From Poa pratensis (lineage: Eukaryota > Streptophyta > Magnoliopsida > Poales > Poaceae), in the NCBI GenBank assembly GCA_947311845.1, contig CAMZMU010000052.1:135214919-135278918 (forward strand): a stretch of DNA of 64,000 nucleotides, in the 5' to 3' direction. The position numbers and the translations under genes were made by a program. Positions 44,281-55,986 of this stretch are shown in pieces. Every line of letters starts with the position of its first letter. Position 1 is the stretch's first letter. Below the pieces are notes generated by a model. The model did not search any database, had not been told where the DNA came from, and saw only the letters and a list, made by a program, of their open reading frames with translations.

Positions 44281-44699
44281 GTGAAGATTGGAATTGTCTA
44301 ATTCTAAATTAGTGCTAATTGAATTGTGAATCCTAGATTAGTGTTAATTAAATTGCTAATCCTAAATTTGGCTAGTCATTCCATTCCATCTCAAATTTTC
44401 CAACCGAACGCCGGGATGAAATGGAACCGTGACGTTCTAATTTTGTGGAATGGAACCATTCCATTCCATTCTACCCGGTTCTAAAAACGAACACACTCTT
44501 AGTTCATATGTTTGCACACAGAAAAAGAGAGGGGGAGATGGGACGGCAGATGCTTTATACGACCGATGATTCTGCTGTTCGACGTATTCTCGTGCTATCC
44601 TGGCAAAAGGAAAAAAGTTTATTCGCGTAAGGGGATGCTAGTTAGCTTTGCTCGAGAAATGGCAGGTGCACTGGGATGGGGATCGACCGTAGGTTCGTA

Positions 44700-45410
44700 G
44701 GGTCTAGTGGAGCTAGCAAACGAGCAAAAAAAAAAATGAAACGAAAGTTTAGGACCAAATAAAACCCACTTTTAACTTAGCTGAAACCGTTTTCTGTAAA
44801 CGCCGAGCATGATGGCTTTTTTTTTAAAAAAACACACAGTACAATGCAGACACTCACATACACGTGTATACACTCACCCCTATAGACGCACACACGCACA
44901 CTCTACCCCTATGAACACCTTCGAAAGACTGGCGTTTGGGTATGTCATGGCGTGTGGTTCTCGGTACACGGTCATTCTACTATGGTTGACCGAGCTGATG
45001 TGGCTACCCCGACCGCCAAGGGCTATATATGGCGTTTGGTCGACAAATGCCAAGGCCTATGGCGTTTGAGCGTTTATAGTTGAATTTAAGTGCTCGAAGT
45101 TGGTTTAATTTATCGTGGTATAATGAAGGATGATGCACTATTTAAAAGTTTAATACCAAATAAACCATGTTTAAAAGCATTAGCTGAAACCCAATTTTTG
45201 TAAACGCCAAGCATGATGGCCTTTGGGTACGTGGAGAACCGTCATGGCGTGTGGTTAAAATCGTGGATAGCTGACGGCTAAGATCTATGGCGCTTGGTCG
45301 ACAAACGTCAGGGTCTATGGCGCTTGAGCGTTCAAAGTTGATTTTAAGCGTTAAAAGTTAGATTAATTATCGTGCAATATCTTAAGTATCACAAAGGAGG
45401 ATGCACTGTG
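44700..45410. repeat. Tandem duplication (two diverged copies)
   Basis: Copy A (about 44735-45115) and copy B (about 45145-45410) share GCTGAAACC, TGTAAACGCC(G/A)AGCATGATGGC, TTTGGGTA, GTCATGGCGTGTGGTT, GGTCGACAAA and TATGGCG(T/C)TTGAGCGTT. Copy A alone contains the LINE tail at 44817-44930. Confidence 0.85.
44817..44930 (-). mobile_element. 5'-truncated LINE/SINE tail
   Basis: On the minus strand it reads TTCATAGGGGTAGAGTGTGC, then GTGAGTGTATACACGTGTAT, and ends TGTACTGTGTG with a T/A-rich tail. This resembles the common 3' end of Triticeae non-LTR elements. The duplicate copy B lacks it. The target duplication is not clear. Confidence 0.6.
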
Positions 45411-46597
45411 GCTGAAAAGCATCGAAAGATTAATCTTGAGGCCTTGTTTACTTTTAGTGTATTTTAGAGCATTGGAGTGAATTATCCCTGATCCCGCGAC
45501 CACATGTGGAACTTGCAGTGCAAAGTTAGCTTATTTGATTGATTTCCTAGCAGACACGGACGGGAGCCGCTAGATGTGATCCTTTCAGGATCTGTAGGCA
45601 GCTAGCTAGCTCGAAATGATCAGACACGATCAGAACTTCCCGGCGTGTAGCAAACTTGAGCGACAGAGCTAAAATACACACGGATCAAAAACTGATTTTG
45701 GATTATCACGGTCTCGTCTCGTGCTTGTTTGCTTCTACTCTTTATTGCCCTGATTTTCGTTGTTACAAGCAGCAACTTGTCGGTGCTTAAATACACATCC
45801 ATGATGTCTAAGGACTTGGACTAGGACTAGAAATCCTAATATTAGTAGGACTCGTACTTCCTCCTATTCTTAATCCTACACCTACGTTAATTCCTACAAT
45901 TATTTTCTGCAGTGTCCCCGAGTGGTAGCAATTTAATTATTAGGTAAATATATTTTATACTAGACTTCTAGACTTATTTTAATCTGATTTTTATCATATT
46001 ATAGTCTTAATAAGTAAGATGTTATTTTACTCATATTGCATAATTAACCACATAACACTGTTTTCGATCATTACATACAGTGTTCTTTGTTGTTTGGTAA
46101 ATTTACTCATAATTAACCACATAACATTGCATAAGTAAGATGTTATTTTACTCATAGATGCACTAAATTTAAATTTTATTGTGTAACAAAGATTCTGTTT
46201 TGATGTATTTTCATATCCAGATGTATAAATTATAGTGTATATATATGTGTGTGTGTGATATATGGTTTAACATTATAAATACCATGACAACGATAGATAA
46301 GCCTAGTCAAAATATCTTAGATTGTGTTCTAGTGTATTATTTGATAAGTATAGTTATACAAACATATATACTATAAAAATGTTGAAAAAATGTTTCTTAC
46401 AAGTCGGGATCAATAATAATTTGACAACATGTGCATGCTCTCTACTTGGTATGGAGATAGTATAAATTATAGTTCTTATCGCCAAACACAATATTTCCAT
46501 AGATTTTGTTTTATGTATGATTTGGTTATTTGGTATGGTAGTATGATTATTTGGTATGGTCGTGTGTTTGGTATCATCCGGTGTACACAATGCTCCT
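45411..46597. other. Unassigned A+T-rich intergenic DNA
   Basis: Contains a TG/TA microsatellite (about 46236-46262) and repeated ACATAACA(C/T)TG segments (46050-46130). No gene. Confidence 0.5.
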
Positions 46598-47612
46598 TGT
46601 CGGGGGGCTACCCCCGGGTAGGGTCATGACATAGTATTAAGTGTATCCAAGTATGGTCTGAGGTACGGAGGTGACCGAGGTAAACAGCTCCGAGGTAACT
46701 GAAAGATGCTAAGTGAGATAGTTGGACCGACCTACTTGGGCCGGCATGCTGGCTCCGACATAACCATGCCGACATATGTATGTCGGTATTACCAACTTGT
46801 TCTTATGTGCAGGTGAGGAATCTATACCGAGGTAAAGAATCCGGCATATCCATGCCGGGTTAGCCCAAGTAGATGATCCGGCATAGCCATGCCGGGTTAG
46901 AGCCAAGGGTGATCCGAGGTATCTTGGTCGGGCTAAAGAAGAAGAGCAAAGTAGTGTCGGAGCAGGAGTCAATGCTCCTGTCACCTCCCTTCTGGCACGG
47001 AAGCGCCTGGCACAGAGCATGTCAGGGGCGTGCTGCGTAAGGGAAAGGTGGTACTTGACCGCTGACCCCGGAGCAACCGGGAAAAAGGCTACGAGGTAGC
47101 ACGGCCGGGCCACGTCCTGTCCCTGTCAGAGGATACATCCTAGCTCTACCGTTGTGCTGCAGGGGATGGGCAAGCCATGTCTTGTCCCTGGCAGGAGTGC
47201 CTTCATGACACATCGGAGGCGTGGCTACAGTGCATCCAGGGGCACAACCGTAACTCGGTTAGCCTATATATAGAGCATCACTCCCTCATGCGCGTGGGAC
47301 GATGCCCAGAGAGACTTTTCCCTCCTAGGCTTCATCTTCTTCCTTGAGTACTTCACCATTCTTCACCATTGTTGGATCATATAGCTCGAGGAGCATCTTG
47401 TACTTGTGAGATACCGAGATATATTGAGAGAGGTAGGCAGGAGTAGGGGTTTTACCTCCACACGAGGGCCCCGAACCTGGGTAGATCTTGGTGTGCTTGG
47501 TACTGTGTGTTCTTCATCGCGTGCTCCTTAGCGCGCAAACCCTCCCCGGATCCCCAGCGTCCATCGGCCCCACATCTTAGCCATACCTATGGCATCTGCC
47601 GTGATACCACCA
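46598..47612 (+). repeat. 5' LTR of the Tat element
   Basis: Starts TGTCGGGGGGCTACCCCCGG and ends GATACCACCA. It carries repeated CCGGCATA-CCATGCCGG motifs and a TATATATAG promoter-like box at about 47264-47272. Confidence 0.75.
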
Positions 47613-47619
47613 CGATAGT

Positions 47620-47637
47620 TGGCGCCCACTGTGGGGC
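47620..47637 (+). promoter_or_regulatory. Primer-binding-site region of the Tat element
   Basis: TGGCGCCCACTGTGGGGC follows the LTR by seven bases, the usual sequence at this place in Tat elements. Which tRNA it pairs with is not certain from sequence alone. Confidence 0.6.
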
Positions 47638-47639
47638 AG

Positions 47640-50093
47640 ATAGAGGCGCTGGCTGGGGTTATCATCCGGACGGGCTCCGTCATCGACTCCGGCGAGCGCG
47701 TCGTCTCCGGGCTCATCTGCAAGCTCGGCTCGCTGAACTTCATCAGCGACAATGCTGGCTGCTTCGGCAGCAAGCCGTTCCCGAAGAACGGCTGCCTCAT
47801 GACTTTCCGCAGCTTTGTGACCTACGTCGCCACCGAGGTTGTCTGCAAGTACCCCGCGCAGGTGCTTGTGGCAGATGATCCTCCTGCTGTGTGCGCAGCT
47901 CGCGGCCGGCGTATCGATCGCCCCGGGACCTGCACCGAGGTAATGATGACCGGCCCTGCGCCTGGCGCGGGCAAAGCTCATGTCGAGGAGCCTGCCTCCA
48001 AGTCCGGCCGCACAGCGAAGCCTCCGCTGAAAGGGGAAGGGCACCTCCGTGCCGGCACTTCTAAAGTGTCGGCCAGGCCGGTTCCTCTGGATGACATCAT
48101 CGAGAAGCTGGCTGTCCCGGTAGCATCCGGAGTAGATGCTGCCATAACAACAACCGAGTTAGAGTTGCAGCGCCAGCAGCTGCATGAAGAGGCCATGGAG
48201 ATAGCCGAGATTCGGAGGGACTTCGGCATATCCCTCCGTGAGTACAATGCAGCTCATGGGTTAACCCCGTAGCTGATCATCCTAGCCGAGTAGAGCAGGT
48301 GCGCAAAAGAGGCAAAGGTCTCAATGCTGAGATTGCTAGAGATGGTAGATCCAGTTCTAATAGAACTCCTAGTGTTATGTCGGTTGAGAAACCGAAGTAT
48401 AGCTCCCCTGCTAAGACTCTTAGAGCTACCGAGGCAGCAAGAGCCGAGTTACCTGGTTTAACCGGAGAAGCTCTCCGTAGGCAGCAGCACCGAGTTAATG
48501 AGTTGGTCGGTACTGCTAACCGACAGAACGAGGCCTTTCGCAAGACTAACCCGGGGGCTGGTGGTTCCCAGATAGTTTACTCGGCTAGGGCAGCTAGTGA
48601 GAAATCTAGGGGGCAAGCTTCATCTCCGCATAATGGTGGAGGTCGTGACTGTAGTATAAACTCCGGTAAGAACAAGCAGTTGCAGACATATGATGCTGCA
48701 TATGCCGGAAAGCAGCTGGCAGGGCAGGCCAATGCTGGCCGAGGTAGAAGTAACCTCGGTCCGGGCAATCTGAATGTCGGGCCTGTTATGTCGGCTGGTC
48801 GAGGTTTACCACCTCGGCACCCGGTGCAGAATCCGGTGTACCAGCAAGTGCAGCAGCACCCCGAGGTGAATATGTTCAGCAGCAGCAGTATGTTGGTCAA
48901 GCGGCCAACAGGTATGATGATGCACGTTACAAGTTGGATAGAATCTATCTGTCCGAAATGCTGGAAGAGCAAGGCCCACCTGGTCCTGCTTGCTTTGGAT
49001 CTCGGATCATGAAGGAACCGCCGGTGCCGGGTTTCCAATTGAGCCGAGGTACCAAGACTTATGATGGCAGTACCAAGCCAGAGGATTGGCTGACTGACTA
49101 TGTGACAACAGTGCACATTGCGGGAGGTAACCGCAGATGGGCGGTGAGGTATATCCCGCAATGTTGGAAGGGCCAGCCCGGATCTGGCTGAACAACTTGA
49201 GAGAGGGCAGTGTCGACTGCTGGCTGGACTTCGAAGAGGCTTTTGTTAGCAACTTCTTCAGCACTTACAAGAGGCCCAACCGACCTCAGCAGCTTGCGAT
49301 TTGCAGGTAGAGGGATGATGAGACTGACCGAGACTACTTGATTCGGTGGAGTACCATCCGTAATTCCTGTGAAGGAGTTGTGGAAGCGCAGGCCATTTCA
49401 TGGTTTGCCCAGGGATGCCGACATGGCTCCATGCTTTGGCAGAAGCTGCAGAGAGAGATGCCAACCACTTTGGCCGAGACAATCCGCATTGCGGATAGTT
49501 ATGCACTCGGTAATCCGATGCAGCCTCTGCTTAACTCGGTTGAGCCGAGCAGGAGATACCCGGTGAACAACAGGCCCGGGCCACTTAGGGGTGATCGCCA
49601 GGACTTCGGCAACAAGAGGAGAGAAGCGGATTACCGGTATAGCTCGAACCAAGTTGCTGCGGTGAGCCAAAATCAGCCAGATGCTGGTAGCAACCAGCGT
49701 CCAAAGTTCAATGGTCCGGCATGGGCCCAGAATCAAGAAGGAAAGAAGCCCTGGGGTGATCAACAGCAGGCCGTCACTTATGAGTCCATGCTGGATGGGC
49801 CTTGCAGGTTCCACACCACTGACCTTAGAAGACCGGCGAATCACACGACTCGGCAGTGCAGCTGGTACACTCGAGCAAAAGGAGAAGGAGCAAGAGCCGG
49901 AGGAAACCCGGCGGGGACACAGCAGAGGTATCCACCGAGGCAAAACTTGCCACTCACCGGGGCAAATGCTACCCCGGTAAATGCACCTGGTCCGAGGCAA
50001 GCTGCTCCGAAGCCTGTGAATCAGGTGGACGTCAGAGGAGACAATAGCAATGCTGGCCCGAGTAATCAGAATGATTATCCTCAGGGGGATTAG
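47640..50093 (+). pseudogene. gag region of the Tat element
   Basis: An open stretch (47640-48272) encodes an unfamiliar N-terminal domain with a Lys/Pro/Ala-rich part and ends in TAG. The frame at 48299-49012 is a low-complexity linker. The gag core starts near 48934 (PGFQLSRGTKTYDGSTKPED, then WLTDYVTTVHIAGG). A frameshift near 49158 and an in-frame TAG near 49308 interrupt it; it continues YLIRWSTIRNSC and WFAQGC to a further TAG at about 50091. Gag would form the virus-like particle. No intact CCHC knuckle is visible. Confidence 0.75.
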
Positions 50094-50114
50094 AGAGAGG
50101 CTCACCAGACGTAT

Positions 50115-50926
50115 GTGGTCTTTGTGACCGAGCCAACTGATAAGAAAAGCTTGCATCGGCGTGCACTGGAGGTGAACGCTGTTATGCCGGCAGTGCCGAA
50201 GTTCATGCACTGGTCCGAGCAAGAGATTACTTGGTGCAGGAAAGATCACCCCCGAGTCATGCCAACCCCGGGAGGTTATGCTCTGGTGGTGGATCCGACA
50301 TTTTTTGGGCCCACCATCAATGTTCGGTCCACCCGAGTTCTGATTGACAATGGCAGTGTCATTAATATCATGTACCGAGACACCATGCTGAAGATGGGCA
50401 TCTCGATGAATATGCTGCTGCCGAGTAGCACGACCTTCCATGTTATAGTGCCGGGTGTTTCTTGTGCTCCTATGGGCAAGATCTGGGTGGATGTGCTGTT
50501 CGGCACCAAGGACAATTGCAGAACTGAAAGTCTCCAGTTCGAGGTAGTGGACCTTGAAAGTCCATACCATGCATTGCTTGGTAGGCCCGCGCTGTCCAAG
50601 TTCATGATCTCCACCCATGTGGGCTATCTGAAGATGAAAATGCCGGGTCCTAATGGTATCATCACCATCTCGGGTGATTACGAGCGCTCCATAGAGTGTG
50701 CCTCGGCTGGATCTTGCCTAGCCGAGTCTTTGATCATTGCTGCTGAGAAGAAGAAGATCCTTGAGGTGGTGGCGATGGCTCAGTCCACGCAGCTCGGTAT
50801 GCCGGGTATGGCTAACCCGGAGATGAGTGCATCGTTCCAGGTGCCCAAGGAGATGAAGAAGATCAATGTTGACCCGGAATGCTCTGACCGCAATGTCATC
50901 ATTGGCACCGGGTTAACTGAGAAATA
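50115..50926 (+). pseudogene. Aspartic protease region of the Tat element
   Basis: An open frame with the protease active-site segment VLIDNGSVINIMYRDT (about 50337-50385) and the flap/exit motif YHALLGRPALSKF (about 50570-50608), ending at a TAG (50926). Cleaves the gag-pol polyprotein in functional elements. DNGS replaces the more usual D-[GS]-[GA]. Confidence 0.78.
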
Positions 50927-52329
50927 GGAAAGCGAGCTCAGTCACTTCCTCCGTGAGAATCGGGATATCTTCGCATGGTCGAATCAGGACCTGCCAGGTG
51001 TTCCGAGGGAGTTGGCTGAGCACTCTTTGTTCGTCAAGCCGGACATGAAGCCCGTGAAGCAACCGACACGTCAACTGTCGGATGAGAGAAGGAAAGTAGT
51101 GGGCGATGAACTGGCCAAGCTACTTGCGGCTGGTTTCATCATGGAAGTACTGTACCCGGACTGGTTGTCTAACCCGGTCCTGGTAGAGAAAAAGAAGGAT
51201 GAACCTCTGGTGGCCAAAGTGTGGCGTATGTGTATCGATTTCACGAACCTTAACAAGGCATGTCCTAAGGATCCATTCCCGTTACCTCGGATAGATCAAG
51301 TGATCGATTCCCCGGCGGGTGTGAGCTGTTGTCCTTTGTAGATGCTTACTTCGGGTTTCATCAGATTCCTCTGAACCCGGATGATCAATTGAAAACTGCT
51401 TTCATTACCCCGTACGGGGCTTATTGCTATCGTGTCATGACATTTGGTTGAGAAATGCTGGTGCTACGTACCAGAGATGTATGCAGAAATGTCTGCATGA
51501 TCAAATAGGTCGGAATGTGCAAGTGTATGTCGACGATGTCGTCATAAAAACTAAAGAAAAGTCATCTTTGATCGATGATCTCAGAGAGACATTTTTAAAC
51601 TTGAGAAAATACCGGATGAAGCTTAACCCGGATAAATGTACATTCGGTGTGCCGGCAGGAAAATTACTCGGTTTCCTCGTGTCCAGCCGAGGTATCGAGG
51701 TTAACCCGACAAAAATCCGTGCTATTGAAAGCATGAGGTTACCGACATGTCTCAAGGACGTGCAAAAATTCACTGGATGCTTAGCTTCCTTGAGTCGGTT
51801 TGTCAGCAGGTTGGGTGAAAAGGCATTGCCTTTGTATCAGCTCATGAAGAAAACCACTCACTTCGTGTTGACTCCGCAAGCAGACGTGGCCTTCACCGAG
51901 TTAAAAAAGATGCTGTCCACTGCGCCGATACTGGCCTCACCATTACCCAAGGAGCCGATGTTGCTCTACATTGAGGCCACAAACCGAGTTGTGAGTGTCG
52001 TAGTGGTGGTGGAAAGAGAAGAGGAGGGTAAAACCGTGCAGAGGCCGGTGTATTATTTGAGCGAGGTAATCTCGCTATCCAAGCAGAACTACCCTCATTA
52101 CCAGAACATGACATATGGTGTCTATCTGGCTGCTAAGAAGTTGAAACATTACTTCCAAGAGCATTCAATCACGGTGGTGTGTGAGGCTCCAATTTCGGAG
52201 ATCATCGGATGCAAAGATGCCACTGGCCGAGTAGCCAAGTGGGCTATCGAGGTATCACCTTACACTCCACACTATGAGAGAAGAGATGCTATCAAGTCTC
52301 AGGCATTGCCAGATTTCTTGGTGGATTGG
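50927..52329 (+). pseudogene. Reverse transcriptase and partial RNase H of the Tat element
   Basis: Reverse transcriptase motifs in order: VRQP-like KPVKQPTRQL, WRMCIDFTNLNKACPKDPFP, FVDAYFGFHQIP, AFITPYGAYCY, FGLRNAGATYQR (rebuilt only across a frameshift) and the catalytic YVDDVVIKT (51525-51551). Frameshifts occur near 51325 and 51450. The tether/RNase H part begins near 51890 (TPQADVAFTELK) and includes PVYYLSEVIS and KLKHYFQEH. The sequence stops at ALPDFLVDW where the Athila LTR begins. No active enzyme can be made. Confidence 0.88.
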
Positions 52330-53744
52330 TGATAATCCCCAAGAGCAAGGAATCACTGTAGCACTATTCGATAAGTATTTGAGTGTCGAACCCACGAGGA
52401 GCTGAAGGTAAACTATCTATTCTCTAAAGCCCTATAACCCTCTTATATGGCCTTTTATGCAAAGCAATAAATATGAAAGGATCTAACTAATGCAAGCAAG
52501 TGACGTGGAATGGGTTTATCTAGTAGCAAGTTTCTTAGAGAAAGTTTGTCTCAACAGTTTTCTCAAGCAAGTTTCTCAAAGTAGCAAGTAGCAAAGATCT
52601 CAAGTAGCAAATATCTCAAGGGAGCAAATGTTCTAGCAATTGTTATTTCATTCGTGTGGTTGTCACAATTAGTGAAGCACATGTTTCAGTCTTAATTGTT
52701 TCTTCTAGGAAGGAGCCATAAATAGGTGTAGCCAAGTAAATGAACTAAACCCCTTATGATGGTTCTTATGGCCAAGTAAATGACTGCACAAGAATTATTA
52801 AGACATAGAAGTCCCACCATAGCCTTAAGTTCTAAGGTCCCCTATATATATACCCCAATAAAGTAACTTCATGATTCGGTCTCAGGTTTACATGTCCTCC
52901 CAAGTCACCCTCACTCCATTACCTTACCGGTGATCACCTTACATGCATTCCCCAACATATGCGTGCACTCATATATTGTACATCAAGACAATCATAAAAG
53001 ATAACAAAACTTGTATGCAACCAAACAACGAACTATTTCACTATTGCCATGAACAAATCACTTCTCAAACATAGATGGAGAGACACAATAGATCAAGGGA
53101 AAAGTATATTGCATCATACATCATGTTTGCCAAGAGTTTACAGTGGGGAGATGGAGATGATCTTGCTGTAGATGTTGATGATGAACACGCCGGAGGGGGT
53201 GGAGCCCTCCGGAGGCAATTCCGGCGGCGTTTCCCCCCTCCGATCTTCTCCGGTGGCAGCCTTTTGTCTCTCTGTTTCGTGGTTTTGTCTTTCTCCGCCG
53301 CCTCCCTTCGCAAAACGTCATGGGACCTTTTTTATAGGCGTTTTTAGGTCAAGACGAAGGCGGTGGAGAAAGGATCGACGGCTGCGGAACCACGAGGCCC
53401 AAACGGGTGGGTCCCACGCGACTACAGTACTAGGCCGCGTGGGCCCCCCTCATTTGGCCCTCGAGCCTCCGTTTGCTCGCTTCCTTCGTCCACAAGTCTT
53501 CTTCCTTCCAAATATTGACGCCCATAAATTTCTAGGTGATTTCGTTGACGTTTGGGTCCCTGAAACATTAAAATAAGAAAACGAGGTTTTCTGCCTGTGC
53601 AGGGTTAATTCCATAAAAATAGGAAATAAATGAATATTCCCAAAAATCATTATAAAACATTGATATAACCCTTATATGATGCAAATATGATTGGAATATA
53701 AGCAATTAAACTGCAAAGTTCATGTATGCATTTTACATGCATCA
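52330..53744 (-). repeat. 3' LTR of Athila-type element B
   Basis: On the minus strand it runs from TGATGCATGTAAAATGCATA to GGGGATTATCA, 1415 bp. The GC-rich part at 53180-53480 has open frames without domains. Confidence 0.78.
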
Positions 53745-53758
53745 ACATCCCCAAGCTT
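53745..53758 (-). promoter_or_regulatory. Polypurine tract of element B
   Basis: AAGCTTGGGGATGT on the minus strand directly precedes the LTR start. Confidence 0.65.
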
Positions 53759-54575
53759 AATCCATGCTCGTCCTCGAGTATGAAGATGATAAAACTAACA
53801 TGGACTTTGCAATTTAATACTTAACAATGAATATCAAAGATGATTACTATTGCTACATATAGTCAAATGATTCATTCTTCAAAGGAGTAGCAATATGCAA
53901 ATAGTTTATGAAGTGATATCAAGTATTCAAGACAAGGATGTTCATTGATAGTTCACAAAGTGTAACATGGTAGCAAGTAATATGGACCACATGTATGCAT
54001 AATTATAAGCATGGATATCCTACATTGGTCATAGAGTGATGAGGAAAATCTGAATATAAAAGGTGGACACTTTGGAAAGATGTATATGTGAGTAGAGGTA
54101 AAGCATGCACAAGTTTCATCTAACCTCCAAACTCTTCTACTTAAGTTAATGATTGCAATGCGGAATTCTTGGTGTCAAGCTCTCATTACCCTATCATAGC
54201 ATCTTCAATGATTAAAGTTTAATGTGAAAGCAAATATGAGTAGTGTGCTTGATAAAGTAAAGGTTAGGTGTCTCATGCCTCTTGAATATAAGTACCTACA
54301 CCATGATTACTCAACTTAGGAAACAAAGCAAGTTCAAGTTCTATCATTGTAAGTAATAATAGTATCATCAAGAGCGTCAACTGGGGTACCTCTTGTCCCA
54401 GGATATGGAACAAGCCCATATCAAAATGACAAGACAAACAAACAAGATGAACAACCTCAACACCCTTTTTATTTATCATTGGAATAGCTTTTTATTATAA
54501 GGTGCATCATAGACGGTTCACCATAGCATGTAAGTAAATTTCCACCATGAATGATGCATGGCTTAGATTAGCGGC
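53759..54575 (-). other. Internal 3' non-coding region of element B
   Basis: A+T-rich, no coding domains. It resembles the corresponding region of element A only in layout (CTTAAGC/CTCGTCCTCGAG near the tract). Confidence 0.5.
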
Positions 54576-55971
54576 CGATGACCCACAAGTATAGGGGATC
54601 GCAACAGTCTTCGAGGGAAGTAAAACCCAATTTATTGATTCGACACAAGGGGAGCCAAAGAATACTTGAGAGCCTTAACAGCGGAGTTGTCAATTCAGCT
54701 GCACCTGTGAATAGTCTTGCTCGACACAGATTATCAGTAGCAACAGTTTTATAGCAGTAGTAGCGGTGAAATAATAGCAGCAGTAAATAGAGACAGCAGT
54801 AGTGATTGCAGTAAACAGTAGGATTAAAACACTGTAGGCATAGGGATGGATGAACGGGCGCTGCATGGATAAGATAGCTCATATAATAATCAAGACATAG
54901 GCATTGCAGATAATAATGATAAAGCATCCAAGTACTAAGTAAACATAGGCATGTGTTCCGTATATAGTCGTACGTGCTCGCAATGAGAAACTTGTACAAC
55001 ATCTTCTGTCCTACCAGCCGGTGGCAGCCGGGCCTCAAGGGAATCTACTGGTAATTAAGGTACTCCTTTTAATAAAGTACCGGAGCAAAGCATTAACACG
55101 CCGTGAACACATGTGATCCTCACATCGCAGCCATTCCCCTCGGCTGTCCCAATTATTGTCACTTTGGGACCTCGGGTTCCGGACAACAATATGTGTATAC
55201 AACTTGCAGGTATGATCAATAAACAGTGCATATCATTATGAAACAATAACATGTTCAGATCTGAAATCATGGCACTCGGGCCCTAGTGACAAGCATTAAG
55301 CTCAACAAGTTGCAACAACATCAATAAGTACTAACAATGGATACTAGGCACCATGCCCTAATGATCTTATAACTTATTACATGAACAATCTCATCCAATC
55401 CCTACCATCCCCCTCAGCCTACAGCAGGGAATTACTCACACATGGATGGGGGAAACATGGATGGTCGATGGAGAAGCGTCGGTGATGATGATGGCGATGA
55501 TCTCCTCCAATTCCCCGTCCCGGCGGAGTGCCAGAACGGAGTTTCTGGTCCCCGAAATAGGTTTCGCGATGGCGGCGGCGTACGGTGATGTTTCTGGATG
55601 AAGTGGACGACCCCCTCGCGTTTTAGGTCAGAGAGGGTTAAGTAGTCGAAAGGGGGACTCGGGAGGTGTCCGAGTCGCCCTCCTCAGTGGCTGGCGCGGT
55701 GGGCCCCTTGGCCGCGCCGCCCTGTGGTTTGGGCCACTCGTGGCCCATCTCTGACTCCCCTTCTGGCTCCGTGAGTCTTCTGGTAAAATAGGAGGTTTGC
55801 GATCTTTTCTGGTGTTTTTCCCGAAAGTTGACTTTCTGCACAAAAACAAGACACCAGGGCAATTCTGCTGAAAACAGCGTTAGTCCGCATTAGTTGTATT
55901 CAAAACACACAAGTTAGAGGTAAAACAATAGCAAAAGTGTTCGGGAAAGTAGATACGTTTTGGACGTATCA
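54576..55971 (-). repeat. 3' LTR of Athila element A
   Basis: On the minus strand it starts TGATACGTCCAAAACGTATC and ends GGGTCATC(A/G); the last base differs from the other LTR. About 1.4 kb. Confidence 0.93.
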
Positions 55972-55986
55972 ACTCCCCCCAAGCTT
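55972..55986 (-). promoter_or_regulatory. Polypurine tract of element A
   Basis: AAGCTTGGGGGGAGT on the minus strand, immediately before the LTR. Confidence 0.85.

Larger units (their letters stand above)
40793..44498. mobile_element. Outer Harbinger-type element
   Basis: Left end GGGTGCCTTCGTTTTTGGAA and inverted right end GAGTGTGTTCGTTTTTAGAA, both continuing CCGGGT(G/A)GAATGGAATGG. A 3-bp duplication tta is at 40790-40792 and 44499-44501. It is interrupted by a second Harbinger-type element (40980-43677). Without that, it is about 1 kb with a GC-rich core (43681-44280) and no transposase. Confidence 0.85.
46598..52329 (+). mobile_element. Tat-lineage Gypsy LTR retrotransposon, truncated and decayed
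   Basis: 5' LTR at 46598-47612, primer-binding-like site, gag, protease, reverse transcriptase and the start of RNase H in plus-strand order; then cut at 52330 by an Athila-type LTR. Integrase and the 3' LTR are not in the window and probably lie beyond the nested insertions. Several frameshifts and stop codons show it is the oldest layer of the nest. Confidence 0.88.
52330..54575 (-). mobile_element. Athila-type Gypsy element B (left part)
   Basis: A minus-strand LTR (52330-53744) with TG...CA ends, followed by a polypurine-like tract and about 830 bp of non-coding internal sequence. It was inserted into the Tat RNase H region and later cut at about 54576 by element A. The rest lies outside the window. 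Confidence 0.78.

Noticed and set aside
43469..44312. Long frames on both strands (up to 273 codons)
   Set aside because: Low-complexity GC-rich repeats with few stop codons; no conserved motif.
49398..50618. A 406-codon minus-strand frame
   Set aside because: It lies antisense to the Tat gag/protease region, whose motifs are readable on the plus strand; no domain in the antisense product.
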